DNA of 64,000 nt from Bacillus cereus. GTDB lineage: Bacteria > Bacillota > Bacilli > Bacillales > Bacillaceae_G. The position numbers and the translations under genes are program-made. This document shows positions 62,287 to 64,000 of the stretch, in pieces. The first letter of the stretch is position 1, and every line of letters begins with the position of its first letter. A model generated the notes under the pieces. It was not told where the DNA came from, did not search any database, and was given only the letters and a program-made list of their open reading frames with translations. The stretch covers positions 1,799,001 through 1,863,000 of the forward strand of contig NZ_CP089518.1 in NCBI RefSeq assembly GCF_025917685.1, given 5' to 3'.

Positions 62287-62315
62287 AAAAAAGCACGTAT
62301 TGTACGTGCTTTTTT
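62287..62315 (-). terminator. Terminator of YjcZ-type gene
   Basis: AAAAAAGCACGTA pairs with TACGTGCTTTTTT (13 bp, 3-base loop). It lies 20 bases after the minus-strand stop at 62335. Confidence 0.87.
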
Positions 62316-62334
62316 ACAATAGTTTTTGAGTTTA

Positions 62335-62493
62335 CTAGCAGCCTACAAAGCCGCCCCAACAGCTAGCTCCGATGATGATTAGAAGGATAAATAAAACGAT
62401 TAATAAAGCGAAACCTCCATAACCACATCCACCACAACTACCGCCGTAACCGTAACCGCCGCCATAACCACCGCAACTATATCCGTAACCCAT
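62335..62493 (-). CDS. YjcZ-family tiny sporulation protein, 52 aa
   Basis: A short gene with AAGGAGGAATTCC before its ATG. The N-terminal half is Gly/Tyr/Cys-rich ([20 protein letters not shown]...). It is followed by one membrane helix, '[18 protein letters not shown]', and the tail 'WGGFVGC'. This is the tiny-TM YjcZ/YhaP-type family found in spore formers, usually associated with sporulation. Monocistronic. Confidence 0.87.
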   Translation of the reverse strand: MGYGYSCGGYGGGYGYGGSCGGCGYGGFALLIVLFILLIIIGASCWGGFVGC

Positions 62494-62716
62494 GTGGAAT
62501 TCCTCCTTAAATTAAAAATAAAAATGAACGAGGGGAAAATGTACTGGAAGAAATAATGAACTATCGTGTTTGTAGGAACAATGTATACTATGCTTTTTTA
62601 AACTTGTTCGCGTATGAGGGATAAGCCCGTTTTTTGAAGGCTTGTTGATTTTACGATAAATGGAGTATAATCTTTGTGCTATGATACAAATAAGTATGTA
62701 AATGTAAGGAGAATTT

Positions 62717-63469
62717 ATGGATAAAAAAATTGAAGTATTAATTGATAAATATGGACTGTCACATTTAAAAGAGGAACTTATTAATACTGTATTTCCTTGT
62801 GTAAAAGTTGTGCCAAAGCAGGAGGAAAGAGTTGCGATAGGTAGTTCGAAAATGGGGGGAGTTCCTGATTTGCCGGATTCATTTGAATATCCAATGTATA
62901 AAGGAACCCCATTACATTTTATTGCACAATTTAATTTAAGTGATTTACAAAACGTTCGTATGGAACACAATCTTCCTAAAACAGGGATGTTATATTTCTT
63001 TAGTATTGAAAATTACTTTGAAGAAGACGTGGATCAAACCAAAGCTGGACGTGTACTTTATTATGATTTCCCTGTAGAACAATTATGTAGAGCAAATGAA
63101 ACGCAAGCGAAGTATACTCAATGCGCAATTACTTTTGAACTGACTTATAAATTACCAGAACTTTTCATTGAAGATGAGGCAGATTCAGATCGTTTCTTGC
63201 AATTACTTGAAGAGCTAATTCCAGACAACTATGATAATCATCAAATGTTTGGTGAGCCATTCTCTGTACAAGAGGAAGTATTATATGAGACAGGGGAATA
63301 TATGGGGATAGAGCCACAGCAAATGACGCTTTTATTCCAAATTGATTCAGATCATAAAAATTGTAATATGGTTTGGGGAGAATTAGGAATGCTGTATTTC
63401 TGTATTAGTAATGAAGATTTGAAAAATCGACGTTTTGAAAATACATGCTGTGTATTACAAACTTGTTAA
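62717..63469 (+). CDS. DUF1963 / YwqG family protein
   Basis: A 250-residue soluble protein. 'SSKMGGVPDLPDSFEYPMYKGTPLHFIAQFNLSDL' and the C-terminal 'LLFQIDSDHKNCNMVWGELGMLYFCISNEDLKNRRFEN' are the DUF1963 signatures. YwqG has no firm function. GGAGAA lies before the ATG. It is followed by its own terminator. Confidence 0.87.
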   Translation: MDKKIEVLIDKYGLSHLKEELINTVFPCVKVVPKQEERVAIGSSKMGGVPDLPDSFEYPMYKGTPLHFIAQFNLSDLQNVRMEHNLPKTGMLYFFSIENYFEEDVDQTKAGRVLYYDFPVEQLCRANETQAKYTQCAITFELTYKLPELFIEDEADSDRFLQLLEELIPDNYDNHQMFGEPFSVQEEVLYETGEYMGIEPQQMTLLFQIDSDHKNCNMVWGELGMLYFCISNEDLKNRRFENTCCVLQTC

Positions 63470-63471
63470 TG

Positions 63472-63506
63472 AAAAAGGTTGTTCTTGTAAAAAGAACAAC
63501 CTTTTT
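63472..63506 (+). terminator. Terminator after YwqG-like gene
   Basis: AAAAAGGTTGTTCTT pairs with AAGAACAACCTTTTT, a perfect 15-bp stem with a 5-base loop. Confidence 0.92.
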
Positions 63507-63614
63507 ACAATGTTAAATATGCATAATCTCATATGACCTATTTTGAAAAGTATTGTATACTCTGAAACTATACGATACTTTTTCGTATAGTTATAGAATG
63601 TAAGGAGTGACAAG

Positions 63615-64000
63615 ATGGGAAAGACAAGTAAGTATGTGACAGTTGCCGCACTTTGTTCAACTATAGCAATAGGAGGCTTACAGGCGTCATCTGTATCTTA
63701 TGCGGCTACGAATCCGACTACAGTGACAGCACAATCAGATGCAAAGTTGTTAAATGATTTCAGAAAAGAATTAAAAAAACATATTGATAATCGAGATGAA
63801 AATATTACAATCGCATATAAAACAAAAGATAGAAATGCTAGAGATGTTATGGATCAATTATACAAAGAGTATAATAAAATTGTAGATGCTGATGAGTATG
63901 TAAAATATAATGTAGCGTCTACTAAATATTCTATAAAAGGGATGCCAGGGAATTATACGTTTACATTACAAGTGAAATATCGTGAATCAAAAGAGCAAAC
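63615..64000 (+). CDS. Secreted protein, 3' end cut by window
   Basis: An open frame from ATG 63615 (AAGGAGTG upstream) to the right edge, 128 codons. A signal peptide ending near 'SVSYAATNPT' (about residue 34) indicates secretion. The visible mature part reads 'LLNDFRKELKKHIDNRDENITIAYKTKDRNARDVMDQLYKEYNKIVDADEYVKYN', which recalls the N-terminal region of B. cereus group transglutaminase-like proteins. The catalytic domain, if present, lies beyond the window, so this is tentative. Confidence 0.65.
   Translation, partial: MGKTSKYVTVAALCSTIAIGGLQASSVSYAATNPTTVTAQSDAKLLNDFRKELKKHIDNRDENITIAYKTKDRNARDVMDQLYKEYNKIVDADEYVKYNVASTKYSIKGMPGNYTFTLQVKYRESKEQ

Noticed and set aside
62512..62970. 152-codon minus-strand frame overlapping the YwqG-type gene
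   Set aside because: It is antisense to a clear DUF1963 protein; composition is not protein-like and no ribosome site is seen.

Overview
The window is AT-rich Gram-positive chromosome with strong purine-rich ribosome binding sites, T-box leaders, spore genes (an alpha/beta SASP and a YjcZ-type peptide) and the complete petrobactin operon asbABCDEF. Together with an EntFM-type NlpC/P60 protein and two polysaccharide deacetylases, this points firmly to the Bacillus cereus group (cereus/anthracis/thuringiensis). I see no rRNA, tRNA, transposase, phage gene or CRISPR array; it reads as ordinary chromosomal backbone.

Layout. 1-824: the 3' part of an NHL-repeat protein. 1059-5704: a five-gene branched-chain/hydrophobic amino-acid ABC importer. 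5866-8096: a LysR regulator divergent from a DUF4865 / tautomerase / carboxymuconolactone-decarboxylase trio. 8198-10707: a MarR regulator, a ring-cleaving (VOC) dioxygenase and a luciferase-like monooxygenase. 11324-17172: cydABDC for cytochrome bd. 17367-24367: small lipoprotein, paired small DMT proteins, an S66 (MccF-like) peptidase, a DacF-type D,D-carboxypeptidase, a nitroreductase and EntFM. 24467-29105: a hydrolase, then a BmrA-type ABC exporter followed by a two-component system. 29275-34558: SDR, O-methyltransferase, AadK-like adenylyltransferase, polysaccharide deacetylase, SdpI-like protein, Nudix hydrolase and PPOX-family protein.

34740-38761 is the threonine operon hom-thrC-thrB. 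It is preceded by two nearly identical promoter plus T-box units and a 27-codon Thr-containing mini-ORF. 39300-48023 is rich in cell-envelope functions: a GH101/129-like lipoprotein, an LCP protein, a lipoprotein with FG-GAP-like repeats in an operon with a second two-component system, a second deacetylase and a YkyA lipoprotein. 48196-49504 holds MgtC/SapB and GNAT genes. 49700-56905 is the Fur-controlled asb operon: AsbF makes 3,4-dihydroxybenzoate, AsbC loads it onto AsbD, and AsbA/AsbB/AsbE assemble citrate, spermidine and dihydroxybenzoate. A SASP gene, an MFS exporter, a LysE exporter divergent from a MocR regulator, a patatin-like phospholipase, a YjcZ peptide, a YwqG-type protein and the start of a secreted protein complete the window.

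The least conventional signals are regulatory. They are (i) a possible translational attenuator (8-codon leader plus mutually exclusive Shine-Dalgarno pairings) before the AadK-like gene; (ii) the duplicated T-box units with a compensatory stem change, and the Thr mini-ORF behind them; (iii) a 16-codon ORF coupled to the nitroreductase; (iv) a family of AATCAGTGGG palindromes at gene ends; and (v) 11-bp-phased direct repeats upstream of entFM and of the ABC/two-component locus. No searches were run; family assignments rest on motif and sequence recognition.
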